Translations under genes and position numbers: made by a program
Origin: Acinetobacter rathckeae
Lineage (GTDB): Bacteria; Pseudomonadota; Gammaproteobacteria; Pseudomonadales; Moraxellaceae
NCBI RefSeq assembly: GCF_015627125.1
Contig: NZ_VTDO01000001.1
Span: forward strand, 124,001-188,000
DNA: 64,000 bases
Direction of reading: 5' to 3'
In this document: one piece after another, positions 8,325-16,846 of the stretch
Layout: every line of letters begins with the position of its first letter
Numbering within the stretch: the first letter of the stretch is position 1
Notes under the pieces: generated by a model
Told to the model about the DNA's origin: nothing
Databases searched by the model: none
The model's input: only the letters and a program-made list of their open reading frames with translations

Positions 8325-10463
8325 ATGTCATTTCCATCTCATAAAACATACAACATTAGCTTGGCTTTACTGACATCTTGTATTGCTCAGTCGCTTTATG
8401 CACAGACACCTACACCTCATGTTGAAAATTTAGCGACCATTATCGTAGAAGCGACTCGTACAGAGACCAACTATTTAACCACGCCTGCATCGGTGTATAG
8501 AGTAGATGCACCAGAAAATAAAAACAGCCTTGGGGTAAACCTAACAGAAGTTGTGCAAGGCATACCCAGCCTACAACTGAATAATCGACAAAATTATGCA
8601 CAAGATTTGCAACTCTCTATGCGTGGATTTGGTGCACGTTCGACCTTTGGGGTGAGAGGGATTCGTATTTATGTTGATGGGATTCCATCTACCATGCCAG
8701 ATGGGCAGGGTCAAACATCGAATATTGATCTAAATAGTTTAGATCATGTTGAAGTGCTTACGGGCGCATTTTCATCGCTGTATGGTAATTCATCGGGCGG
8801 TACAGTGTTAACAACCACCAAAGAGGGTAAGGGCCCAGACAGTGTAACTGTGAATTATGGTGGAGGTAGTCATGCGAGTAATCAGTCGAATATTATTTTA
8901 CAAGGCGGTTCAAAAACAGCATCGCAACCTTCATATGTGATTAGTTCCTCTTATTTTAATACTAACGGTTTTCGTGACCATAGTGCAGCAGATAAAGTAC
9001 AAAACAATGCCAAGCTCACATGGCATTTAGATGATGGCAGTAAAATTAATTGGGTGACTAATTATACTAAAATTAATGCGGCTGACCCAATGGGGTTGAC
9101 TCGTCAAGATTGGTTGAAAAATGCCAAGCAAGCGGTGACTTCAGCATATACTTTTAATACACGTAAAGCCGTTGAGCAATTACAAACAGGGGCAACGTGG
9201 GATAAACCACTGACAGATCACCAATCTATTTCAGTGATGGGGTATGTTGGGCAACGGCAAGTGACGCAGTATCAGTCTATTCCAAAGGCGACTCAAGCCA
9301 ATCCTAAACATGCAGGTGGTGTGATTGACTTTAGCCGTAATTATTATGGGACAGATTTACGTTGGACAGGCCGTGATTTACTGCCGAAGACTACGCTCAA
9401 TCTTGGCGTAGCGATTGATGCCATGAATGAAAGCCGTAAAGGATACGAGAACTTTATTGGTAATCAGCTTGGTGTGATGGGTAATTTACGCCGTGATGAA
9501 AACAATACGTTGTGGAATGTGGACCCGTACATGCAAGCCTCATGGCAGTTTTTACCTGCATGGCGTTTAGACACGGGAGTGCGTTATAGTAATGTGCATT
9601 ATCAGTCTAAAGACCATTATGTGACTGCGACTAATCCAAATGACAGTGGTAAGACCAAGTATAATAAAGTACTGCCATCGGCTGCATTAAGTTGGCAGAT
9701 TTTGCCTGAGCTGACAGCGTATGCGAGTTATGCCAAAGGCTTTGAAACACCAACATTTACCGAAATGGCGTATCGAATCGATGGTAAATCTGGGTTTAAT
9801 TTTGATTTGTTGGCATCAAGTAGTGATAACTATGAAGTAGGTTTAAAAACAGACAATACCCTTGGCTTTTTCACCCTTGCCGCTTTTCAAGCACGCACCA
9901 AAAATGACATTGTTTCAGCAGGCACTTTAGATGGTCGTTCAACATTTCGTAATGCAGATCAAACCTTGCGTGAAGGTCTTGAGCTGAGTTGGAATAAAAA
10001 ACTATGGAAAGACTTGACTGCACGGGCGAGTTATAGCTACTTAGATGCCACATTTAATGCCGATATTCCTGCAAAAGGTACGTTAAATAAAATTAGCAAA
10101 GGCACATATATTCCTGGCGTTGCTAAAAATCAAGCCTATGCAGGTCTTGCATGGCAACCTGAGGTTGGTTTGTATGCAGGTGCCGATCTTCGTTATATGG
10201 ATAAAATCTACATAAATGATCAAAACTCAGATGCAGCACCACGTTATACCGTGACTTCACTGAATATAGGGTATCGTTATAAAATTAAAGATTGGTCATT
10301 CAATACCTATGCACGTTTAGACAATGCATTTAACCGTCATTATATTGGTTCAGTTGTTGTGAATGATTCAACTATGGTAGATGGAAAACCTACCCCACGT
10401 GCTTTTGAACCTGCTGATGGTCGTAACTGGAGTGCAGGGCTCAGTGTGAGCAAACCATTTTAA
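8325..10463 (+). CDS. TonB-dependent outer-membrane receptor
   Basis: 712 aa from ATG 8325 (ribosome site AGGAAA). A signal peptide ends near ...SLYAQ; a TonB-box-like segment (LATIIVEATR, about 36-45) leads into the plug domain (about 50-170) with the typical LSMRGFGARSTFGVRGIRIYVDGIP and SLYGNSSGG motifs. The remainder is a 22-strand barrel closing in an aromatic C-terminus (SAGLSVSKPF). The substrate cannot be named: it looks like the FecA/PupB-like iron-chelate receptors, but no Fur box was seen in the 140 bases upstream. The old-yellow-enzyme gene follows 30 bases later and may share its transcript. Confidence 0.85.
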   Translation: MSFPSHKTYNISLALLTSCIAQSLYAQTPTPHVENLATIIVEATRTETNYLTTPASVYRVDAPENKNSLGVNLTEVVQGIPSLQLNNRQNYAQDLQLSMRGFGARSTFGVRGIRIYVDGIPSTMPDGQGQTSNIDLNSLDHVEVLTGAFSSLYGNSSGGTVLTTTKEGKGPDSVTVNYGGGSHASNQSNIILQGGSKTASQPSYVISSSYFNTNGFRDHSAADKVQNNAKLTWHLDDGSKINWVTNYTKINAADPMGLTRQDWLKNAKQAVTSAYTFNTRKAVEQLQTGATWDKPLTDHQSISVMGYVGQRQVTQYQSIPKATQANPKHAGGVIDFSRNYYGTDLRWTGRDLLPKTTLNLGVAIDAMNESRKGYENFIGNQLGVMGNLRRDENNTLWNVDPYMQASWQFLPAWRLDTGVRYSNVHYQSKDHYVTATNPNDSGKTKYNKVLPSAALSWQILPELTAYASYAKGFETPTFTEMAYRIDGKSGFNFDLLASSSDNYEVGLKTDNTLGFFTLAAFQARTKNDIVSAGTLDGRSTFRNADQTLREGLELSWNKKLWKDLTARASYSYLDATFNADIPAKGTLNKISKGTYIPGVAKNQAYAGLAWQPEVGLYAGADLRYMDKIYINDQNSDAAPRYTVTSLNIGYRYKIKDWSFNTYARLDNAFNRHYIGSVVVNDSTMVDGKPTPRAFEPADGRNWSAGLSVSKPF

Positions 10464-10492
10464 TCTGTTTTTAGTATGAAGAGAGGTTGTAT

Positions 10493-11607
10493 ATGAGCGA
10501 GTTATTTCAATCTATTGCGTTCGATTCATTAACGTTAGAAAACAAAATTATTATTGCACCCATGTGTCAATACTCAGCAAGCCAAGAGGGGGGGGGAGTG
10601 CTTGGCACGAGCAACAATGGTCAAGCTATGCACTTTCTGGTGCGGGCATGTGTATTGTAGAAGCTACTGCAGTAAATCCTGAAGGGCGTATTAGTTACGC
10701 AGATTTAGGGTTGTGGAATGATGAACAAGGCGAAGCCATAAAAAGCGTATTACATAAAATACGTACCTTTTCACCCATGCCATTTGCAATTCAGTTGGCA
10801 CACGCAGGGCGTAAAGCTTCGACTGAGCGTCCTTGGCAGGGACGTAAGCAAATACCAGCAGATGATGTCTTGGGTTGGCAAACCGTTGCACCGAGTCCTA
10901 TTCCATTTTCTTCAGATGATGCCTTACCGCATGAATTAAGCATTAAAGAAATTAAAGCCATTCAGCAAGATTTTGCAGATGCAGCCAAACGTGCAGTTGA
11001 GGCAGGTTTTGCTTTAATTGAATTACATGCGGCGCATGGTTATTTACTGCATCAGTTTTTATCGCCGTTGTCTAACCATCGTATAGATGAATATGGTGGC
11101 TCATTAGAAAACCGTATGCGTATGGTCTTAGAAACCTTTCAGGCCATAAAAAATGCAGTGCCTGATTATTTCCCTGTGGGTGTACGTGTATCTGCCACAG
11201 ATTGGATGCAAGTTGAGTGTTGGGATGTTGAGTCGACAGTTAAACTATCTCAGGTACTTGAGCAACTTGGGGCAGCGTATATTCATGTGTCGAGCGGTGG
11301 TTTACATGAGTATCAAGTCATTGATGTTAAAGAAAACTATCAGGTGCCTTTTGCTCAAAGTGTAAAAAAGACTGTGAATGTACCTGTGATTGCAGTGGGC
11401 TTAATTACTCAGCCTCAGCAAGCTGAAGACATTTTACAAAAACACCAAGCAGATGCTATTGCTTTGGGGCGAGTTATGCAATATAACCCACGCTGGCCGT
11501 GGCATGCAGCCGCAAGTTTGGGTGAAGAAATACGAATCGCCCCGCAATATTTACGATGCCAACCCCATGGGGTGAAAGATGTATTTCAACCCTTTAGAAC
11601 AAGTTAG
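10493..11607 (+). pseudogene. NADH:flavin oxidoreductase (old yellow enzyme), frameshifted at a G9 tract
   Basis: ATG 10493 (ribosome site AGAGAGG) opens MSELFQSIAFDSLTLENKIIIAPMCQYSASQE, a clear YqjM/NamA-class start. The frame then meets nine Gs at 10588-10596 and, as sequenced, runs to a TAG at 10658 after 55 codons. The rest of the enzyme continues in the +2 frame: SAWHEQQW..., LSGAGMCIVEATAV, QLAHAGRKAS, ELHAAHGYLLHQFLSPLSNHR, YGGSLENR, HVSSGGL and a C-terminal ALGRVMQYNPRW. Adding one G restores a 371-aa protein with the family spacing between MCQYSA and the downstream WH. All FMN- and substrate-site motifs are intact, so this is either a phase-variable switch in the OFF state, a fresh mutation, or a homopolymer sequencing error. 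Confidence 0.85.
10588..10596 (+). repeat. Homopolymeric G9 tract inside the OYE gene
   Basis: Nine consecutive Gs, the longest G or C tract I noticed in the window; two in-frame seven-G/C tracts occur in ffh (about 60388) and birA (about 63349). It sits exactly at the frame break of the oxidoreductase gene. Confidence 0.9.
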
Positions 11608-11627
11608 CCTGATTTAGAGAGTGCCAC

Positions 11628-12554
11628 GTGCTACTGAGCGTTATGTTACCCATTTTTATATTAATCCTGATGGGGTATGCCAGTGTTGGCATGGGGCTAA
11701 TTCAATTAGAACAGACCAAGGCCTTAGGTACTTTTGTGATGAAAGTATCTTTGCCTGCATTTATGCTTTATACCTTGTCACAAGACAATCAACTCGATGA
11801 TTTGTGGATACCATCTTATTTAATGGTCTATGGTGTGGCATCACTCGCGCTTTTTTTTGCAGCATATTATTGTTTTAAACGTTGGTTTTTACAACGTCCT
11901 GCGTCTGCATTGGTACTGTCTTTAGGTGCTGCGACATCAAATACAGGCTTAGTGGGCGCTGCTATTTTACCCATGCTGATTGGGAAAGATGTGATGTACT
12001 ATTTAGCACTCACGATTTTATTTGAAAGCTTTATTTTAACCAGTTTGATGTTGTTTTTGGCAGAGTCGAGTACATCTACCACGGCACAGTTTTCTGTGTT
12101 ATCTAAAAAAACACTACAACATATTTTTAGAAACCCATTGGTTTTAGCCATTTTAATCGGTTTGACATGCTTACTTTTTGAATATCAACCGCCTTCACTG
12201 CTCATGGAGCCTCTAGCATGGCTTGGAAAAGTCTCTGCACCATTGGCGTTGTTTGTGATCGGTGGCACACTCAGTAAACTGCGGTTACGCCATATTGAAA
12301 AACAAGCGATACTTTTAATGGTGTTGAAAACACTTTGTCTACCTGCTTTAGTTTTTGCTTTATTTCTAATGATACCAAAGGTAGATGATGCCATGGTTCA
12401 TATTGCCGTGATGATTGCAATGTTACCCATGCCGACATTGTTTATGACTTTGGGACAAATTTATGGCATTGAAAAAAGAACCAATAATGCATTTATTTTA
12501 AGTAATATTTCTTCTTTATGCTTGCTTAGCATGTGTATTCATTTTTGGTATTAG
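11628..12554 (+). CDS. AEC-family (auxin efflux carrier-like) permease
   Basis: 308 aa, about ten hydrophobic segments in two inverted five-helix halves, as in AEC/PIN-like carriers: PIFILILMGYASVGMGLI at the start, LSLGAATSNTGLVGAAI in the first half and KVSAPLALFVIGGTLSK in the second. The family exports or exchanges small carboxylates or amino acids in bacteria; the substrate is not predictable. GTG 11628 is preceded by AGAGAG at good spacing; ATG 11643 is the alternative. It follows the oxidoreductase by 20 bases and is likely co-transcribed. Confidence 0.82.
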   Translation: MLLSVMLPIFILILMGYASVGMGLIQLEQTKALGTFVMKVSLPAFMLYTLSQDNQLDDLWIPSYLMVYGVASLALFFAAYYCFKRWFLQRPASALVLSLGAATSNTGLVGAAILPMLIGKDVMYYLALTILFESFILTSLMLFLAESSTSTTAQFSVLSKKTLQHIFRNPLVLAILIGLTCLLFEYQPPSLLMEPLAWLGKVSAPLALFVIGGTLSKLRLRHIEKQAILLMVLKTLCLPALVFALFLMIPKVDDAMVHIAVMIAMLPMPTLFMTLGQIYGIEKRTNNAFILSNISSLCLLSMCIHFWY

Positions 12555-13051
12555 TCTATTTTCAGTGGCTCGGGACAAAATCAGCACAAATGATTGTAAT
12601 GACCCAAATAAAATTGGGGGTGTATAAGGTGGCAATCTACAGTTGTAAATACAATAAATAGAAAATGAAATATTCAATGAAGATAAGGTATATCAGTAAA
12701 AATAATAATTAGTCTATTTTTGATGATATTGTTTTGTATTAATTGTTTTTTATCAGTACTTTATGTTTTTTGTAAAAATAAGAAATTAGCATTTAATAAG
12801 ATAACTTTAGCAAAATTTATTTTATATTTTAAAAACATAACCAATGCAAAAAAATATGCTTTTACAGATGGCTTACGGACGCTAGGGTATAAAAATCAAA
12901 CAGCAACCCTTTTGATTGAATGAGCGAAGACATGAAAGAGCAACAAAAAAATACCGCATTGGCCTTTGGTTTTACATCATCTTTTTATATGTGCATGTGA
13001 TCAACAAAAACGCAAAACACTTATTGATAACAAAATATTTTGAGGTCACAC
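12555..13051. other. Intergenic region before the ssu operon
   Basis: About 500 AT-rich bases. A 67-codon open frame at 12720-12923 has no ribosome site, no recognisable motif and Lys/Asn/Phe-rich composition expected from AT-rich DNA, so I do not call it. The region must hold the promoter of the sulfonate operon; no site could be assigned with confidence. Confidence 0.5.
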
Positions 13052-14026
13052 ATGGCATATTTAAAATCTTTCGCATTTGCTTTAACCGCTATTAGTGTTG
13101 GGCTGACCGCATGTGCTGAAAAAAAAGCAGAACCCACCACAGTAAAAGATGTAGATACTTTAACCATTGGTTTTCAAAAATCATCACTCAGCTCAATTGT
13201 TTTAAAATCTGAGCAAGAGCTGTTTAAAAAGCAATTTCCAAACACACAATTACAGTGGCGTGAGTTTCCTGCGGGCCCCCAAATGCTTGAAGCACTGTCT
13301 GTTGGTGCAATTGATTTTGGCTCAGTGGGGAATACTCCTCCTGTATTTGCTCAGGCAGCCAATAAAAATATTACTTATGTCGGTTATGAAAATATCCATC
13401 CAAAGTGGCAATCCGTTTTAGTACCACAAGACAGCTCAATTACCAGTATTGAGCAGCTCAAAGGAAAAAGAATTGCCGTGCAAAAAGGGTCGAGTGCACA
13501 TGACTTATTGGGTCGTGTATTGCAAAAGGCCAACCTTAAGTGGTCGGACATTCAGCCAATATGGTTAGCCCCTGCCGATGCACGTGCAGCATTTGATAAA
13601 AAATCAGTTGATGCATGGGTCATTTGGGAACCATTTTTAAGTGCAGCTGAGGTTGAAGGTAAAGCACGTTCGGTGATTGATGGCTCAAGTTTTGAAACCA
13701 CGTATAACTTTTTGATTAGTCGTCCTGACTTTGTAAAAGCACATCCTGAAGAAGTGAAAAAGTTTATTGCGGTGTCTAATGATGCGGCTCGTTGGATTGT
13801 TGATCATCCACAAGAAACGCTTAAGTTATATTCGCAGACCATTGGCTTGAATGAAAATATTGCCCAACGCGTGTTAGATAAGCGTGATAAACCATCGTTA
13901 ATTCACAACATGAATGAAACGGTCACTCAAGCACAACAGCATATTGCCGACCGTTTTTATACAGAGCAATTGATTCCACAAAAAATAGCTGTTCAACAAG
14001 CTGTTTGGCAAAACACAGCACAGTAA
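13052..14026 (+). CDS. ssuA: Aliphatic sulfonate ABC transporter, substrate-binding lipoprotein
   Basis: 324 aa from ATG 13052 (ribosome site GAGGT); an in-frame TTG at 13040 is less likely. The N-terminus is a lipoprotein signal, LSVGLTAC-type lipobox with Cys at about 21, so it is membrane-anchored in the periplasm. The mature part has the SsuA/NMT1 fold: TLTIGFQKSS, REFPAGPQMLEALSVGAIDFGSVGNTPPVFAQAA, GKRIAVQKGSSAH and VDAWVIWEPF. It captures alkanesulfonates for SsuBC. First gene of ssuA-D-C-B, with ssuD starting directly after its stop. Confidence 0.92.
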   Translation: MAYLKSFAFALTAISVGLTACAEKKAEPTTVKDVDTLTIGFQKSSLSSIVLKSEQELFKKQFPNTQLQWREFPAGPQMLEALSVGAIDFGSVGNTPPVFAQAANKNITYVGYENIHPKWQSVLVPQDSSITSIEQLKGKRIAVQKGSSAHDLLGRVLQKANLKWSDIQPIWLAPADARAAFDKKSVDAWVIWEPFLSAAEVEGKARSVIDGSSFETTYNFLISRPDFVKAHPEEVKKFIAVSNDAARWIVDHPQETLKLYSQTIGLNENIAQRVLDKRDKPSLIHNMNETVTQAQQHIADRFYTEQLIPQKIAVQQAVWQNTAQ

Positions 14027-14041
14027 ATGAATGGGGACGGT

Positions 14042-15211
14042 ATGAAAATTTTTTGGTTTATTCCAACACATGGTGATAGTCGTTACCTAGGTACAAGCAA
14101 AGGTGCTCGCCAAGTGGACCATGCATACATGAAGCAAATTGCGGTGTCTGCTGATCGGTTAGGTTATGAGGGCGTGCTCATTCCGACAGGTCGCTCTTGT
14201 GAAGACCCTTGGATTGTGGCAGCCAGTTTAATTGATGCAACAACACGTCTGAAGTTTTTAGTGGCATTACGTCCTGGTGTGACGACACCTGCATTGGCGG
14301 CACGTATGGCGGCAACCTTTGATCGTTTGTCTGGTGGTCGAGTGTTATTAAACTTGGTCACAGGAGGTGATGAGCAAGAGTTGAAAGGCGATGGTTTATA
14401 CGAAGACCATGCGACACGCTATGAAACAGCCAAAGAGTATGTGCATATTTGGCGTGAAATTTTGACCCGCTCACATATAGGTGAAGGGCTTACTTTTCAT
14501 GGTCAGCGTTTGAGTGTTGATGATGCCAAATTATTGTATCCGCCTATTCAAAAGCCGTATCCACCCTTATGGTTTGGTGGCTCATCCGAGGTGGCCACTG
14601 ATCTGGCGGCAGATCAGGTAGATACCTATTTAACATGGGGTGAGCCACCTGTGGCAGTGAAAGAGAAATTAGCTGTGGTTCGTGAAAAAGCCAAAGCACG
14701 TGGTCGTACCCTTAATTATGGCATTCGTTTACACGTCATTGTACGTGAAACCAATGCAGAAGCATGGGCGGCGGCCAATGATCTGATTAGCTACTTAGAT
14801 GATGAAACCATACAAGCCGCTCAAAAGAAATTTGCTCAAATGGATTCAGTGGGTCAGCAACGTATGGCTGCATTACATGGCGGTAATAAAGATCGTTTAG
14901 AAATTTCACCAAACTTATGGGCAGGCATTGGTTTGGTACGTGGTGGTGCAGGTACAGCACTGGTTGGAGATGCACAGACGGTGGCTGATCGTATTCAAGA
15001 GTATGCAGATTTAGGCATAGATACCTTTATTTTTTCAGGTTATCCGCATTTAGAAGAATCTATACGTTTTGCAGAGCTTGTATTTCCTTTATTGCCATTA
15101 AAAGTGCAACAAAAACTCTCACAGCCAAGTTTAACAGGGCCATTTGGTGAAATTATTGCTCATAACTATACCCCAAGTGCAAAAAATAAAGCACAGCAGG
15201 TGGCCACATGA
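14042..15211 (+). CDS. ssuD: FMNH2-dependent alkanesulfonate monooxygenase
   Basis: 389 aa from ATG 14042, which has GGGGA five bases upstream and matches the family start ([12 protein letters not shown]); an ATG at 14027 abuts the ssuA stop and adds five residues. It is a bacterial luciferase-like TIM barrel with the SsuD segments [37 protein letters not shown]-like region, [17 protein letters not shown] and [23 protein letters not shown]. It oxidises alkanesulfonates to an aldehyde plus sulfite, using reduced FMN from a partner reductase. That partner (ssuE) is not in this cluster. It overlaps ssuC by four bases (ATGA). Confidence 0.96.
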   Translation: MKIFWFIPTHGDSRYLGTSKGARQVDHAYMKQIAVSADRLGYEGVLIPTGRSCEDPWIVAASLIDATTRLKFLVALRPGVTTPALAARMAATFDRLSGGRVLLNLVTGGDEQELKGDGLYEDHATRYETAKEYVHIWREILTRSHIGEGLTFHGQRLSVDDAKLLYPPIQKPYPPLWFGGSSEVATDLAADQVDTYLTWGEPPVAVKEKLAVVREKAKARGRTLNYGIRLHVIVRETNAEAWAAANDLISYLDDETIQAAQKKFAQMDSVGQQRMAALHGGNKDRLEISPNLWAGIGLVRGGAGTALVGDAQTVADRIQEYADLGIDTFIFSGYPHLEESIRFAELVFPLLPLKVQQKLSQPSLTGPFGEIIAHNYTPSAKNKAQQVAT

Positions 15212-15999
15212 GTCAGCAAAAAACAAGACGGTTGCTCAAGCCTTTGAAATATCTTTTACCGTGGCTTGTTCCTATTGTACTGATTAGCGTTTGGCAGATT
15301 GCTTCATCACTCGGTGCATTGAGTGCACAGATATTACCTGCACCTAGTGCTGTGGTATTGGCATTTTGGCATTTGTTACTCAGCGGAGAGCTTTGGCAAA
15401 ACGTGAAGGTGAGTGCAGGACGAGCATTACTTGGGCTCTTAGTGGGTGGTGGTTTAGGTTTTGTACTGGGTTTGTTGAATGGTTCATCAAAAATTGCATC
15501 GACACTTTTTGATACCAGTATACAAATGGTGCGTAATATTCCTGCCTTAGCACTCATTCCATTGGTAATTTTATGGTTTGGTATAGATGAGTCTGCAAAA
15601 TTATTTCTTGTAGCCGTTGGTGTGTTTTTCCCAATTTATCTCAATACCTATCACGGTATTCGTTCAGTTGACCCAGATTTAATTGAAATGGGGCAAAGTT
15701 ATGGCTTAACACGTTGGCAGCTGTATAAAGACATTATTTTGCCAGGGGCAATGCCATCAATTTTGGTTGGTTTGCGTTTTTCATTGGGCTTGGTATGGGT
15801 GTTATTAATCGTTGCAGAAACCATATCTGCACAGTCAGGCATTGGTTATATGACCATGAATGCCCGTGAGTTTTTGCAAACAGATGTGGTGTTGGTGGGT
15901 ATTTTATTGTACGCCTTGTTGGGTAAATTGGCCGATGTGTTTGCTCATTATTTGGAGCGTTATTTACTACGTTGGCATGCAGGGTATCAGGGTAAATAG
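15208..15999 (+). CDS. ssuC: Aliphatic sulfonate ABC transporter permease
   Basis: 263 aa, inner-membrane permease with about six hydrophobic segments and the BPD_transp_1 EAA-loop ([30 protein letters not shown]). The [21 protein letters not shown] and [17 protein letters not shown] stretches are typical of SsuC/TauC. Start overlaps the ssuD stop by four bases, indicating translational coupling. It forms the membrane channel with SsuB. Confidence 0.93.
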   Translation: MSQQKTRRLLKPLKYLLPWLVPIVLISVWQIASSLGALSAQILPAPSAVVLAFWHLLLSGELWQNVKVSAGRALLGLLVGGGLGFVLGLLNGSSKIASTLFDTSIQMVRNIPALALIPLVILWFGIDESAKLFLVAVGVFFPIYLNTYHGIRSVDPDLIEMGQSYGLTRWQLYKDIILPGAMPSILVGLRFSLGLVWVLLIVAETISAQSGIGYMTMNAREFLQTDVVLVGILLYALLGKLADVFAHYLERYLLRWHAGYQGK

Positions 16000-16011
16000 G
16001 AGCAGTGAATC

Positions 16012-16797
16012 ATGTCAAATTTAAGTGTGACCCATTTAGAGCAACAGGTTTTAACACGTTCAAGTCCTGTAGCTCATACACCAGATGCCAAAGGCATTGA
16101 AATTCAAATTAAACAGCTACATAAATACTATGGGCAAGTGAGCGTTTTAGAAAATCTCGATCTCGATATAAAAGCAGGTGAGTTTTTAGCGATTGTCGGA
16201 CGTAGTGGGTGTGGTAAAAGTACATTATTGCGTCTGATTGCAGATTTAGAGCAAAGCAGTTCTGGTGATATTCAACTCAATGGTCAAAGTAAAGGCCATA
16301 CACCTGATGTACGGGTCATGTTTCAAGACCCAAGATTACTGCCGTGGCGAAGCGTGGTGGATAACGTCAATTTAGGTCGTTCAAAAACAGAAAAATATCA
16401 AGCGTTTACGCTATTGGAAAAAGTGGGTTTAAAAGAAAAAAGCCAATTATGGCCCACACAGCTTTCAGGTGGTCAGCGTCAACGGGCGGCACTTGCACGA
16501 GCATTGTTACATCGACCTAAAGTTTTATTGCTTGATGAACCATTGGGAGCATTAGATGCACTGACACGTTTAGACATGCAGCAATTGATTGAAAATTTAT
16601 GGTTAGATCAGGGCTTTACTGCAATCTTGGTCACGCATGATGTCAGCGAAGCAGTACAGCTTGCAGACCGTATTATTTTACTCAATCGTGGAGAAATTGA
16701 AGCGCAGTTTGCAGTGAATTTGCCAAGACCGAGACAAAAAAATACAGCATTTACACAGCTTGAACAAGAGGTACTAAATGCTGTATTGGCCACTTAA
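16012..16797 (+). CDS. ssuB: Aliphatic sulfonate ABC transporter ATPase
   Basis: 261 aa. Walker [10 protein letters not shown] at 63-71, Q-loop [10 protein letters not shown], signature LSGGQRQR at 151-158, Walker B VLLLDEP at 171-177, and the switch His in LVTHDVSEA. The [10 protein letters not shown] stretch after the Q-loop is typical of SsuB/TauB importers. A family-variable N-terminal extension of about 28 residues precedes the core. Ribosome site AGGAG before ATG 16012; 12 bases after ssuC. Last gene of the operon. Confidence 0.93.
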   Translation: MSNLSVTHLEQQVLTRSSPVAHTPDAKGIEIQIKQLHKYYGQVSVLENLDLDIKAGEFLAIVGRSGCGKSTLLRLIADLEQSSSGDIQLNGQSKGHTPDVRVMFQDPRLLPWRSVVDNVNLGRSKTEKYQAFTLLEKVGLKEKSQLWPTQLSGGQRQRAALARALLHRPKVLLLDEPLGALDALTRLDMQQLIENLWLDQGFTAILVTHDVSEAVQLADRIILLNRGEIEAQFAVNLPRPRQKNTAFTQLEQEVLNAVLAT

Positions 16798-16806
16798 TGG
16801 AAGCGA

Positions 16807-16838
16807 CCACTCGGTAAGTTGACTAAACCACCGAGTGG
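16807..16838. terminator. Inverted repeat between convergent ssuB and osmC-ycaO
   Basis: Perfect 9-bp arms CCACTCGGT / ACCGAGTGG, 14-base loop, in the 49 bases between the two convergent stop codons. No T-run follows on either strand, so it may be a weak or Rho-assisted terminator. Confidence 0.55.
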
Positions 16839-16846
16839 CTGATCTG

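Noticed and set aside
12720-12923. 67-codon open frame upstream of the sulfonate operon
   Set aside because: No ribosome site, composition dominated by Lys/Asn/Phe/Ile as expected from AT-rich non-coding DNA, no motif.
12931-12999. Possible 22-codon leader peptide beginning ATGAAAGAGCAACAAAA
   Set aside because: No ribosome site and no amino-acid run or attenuator hairpin after it to support a leader peptide.
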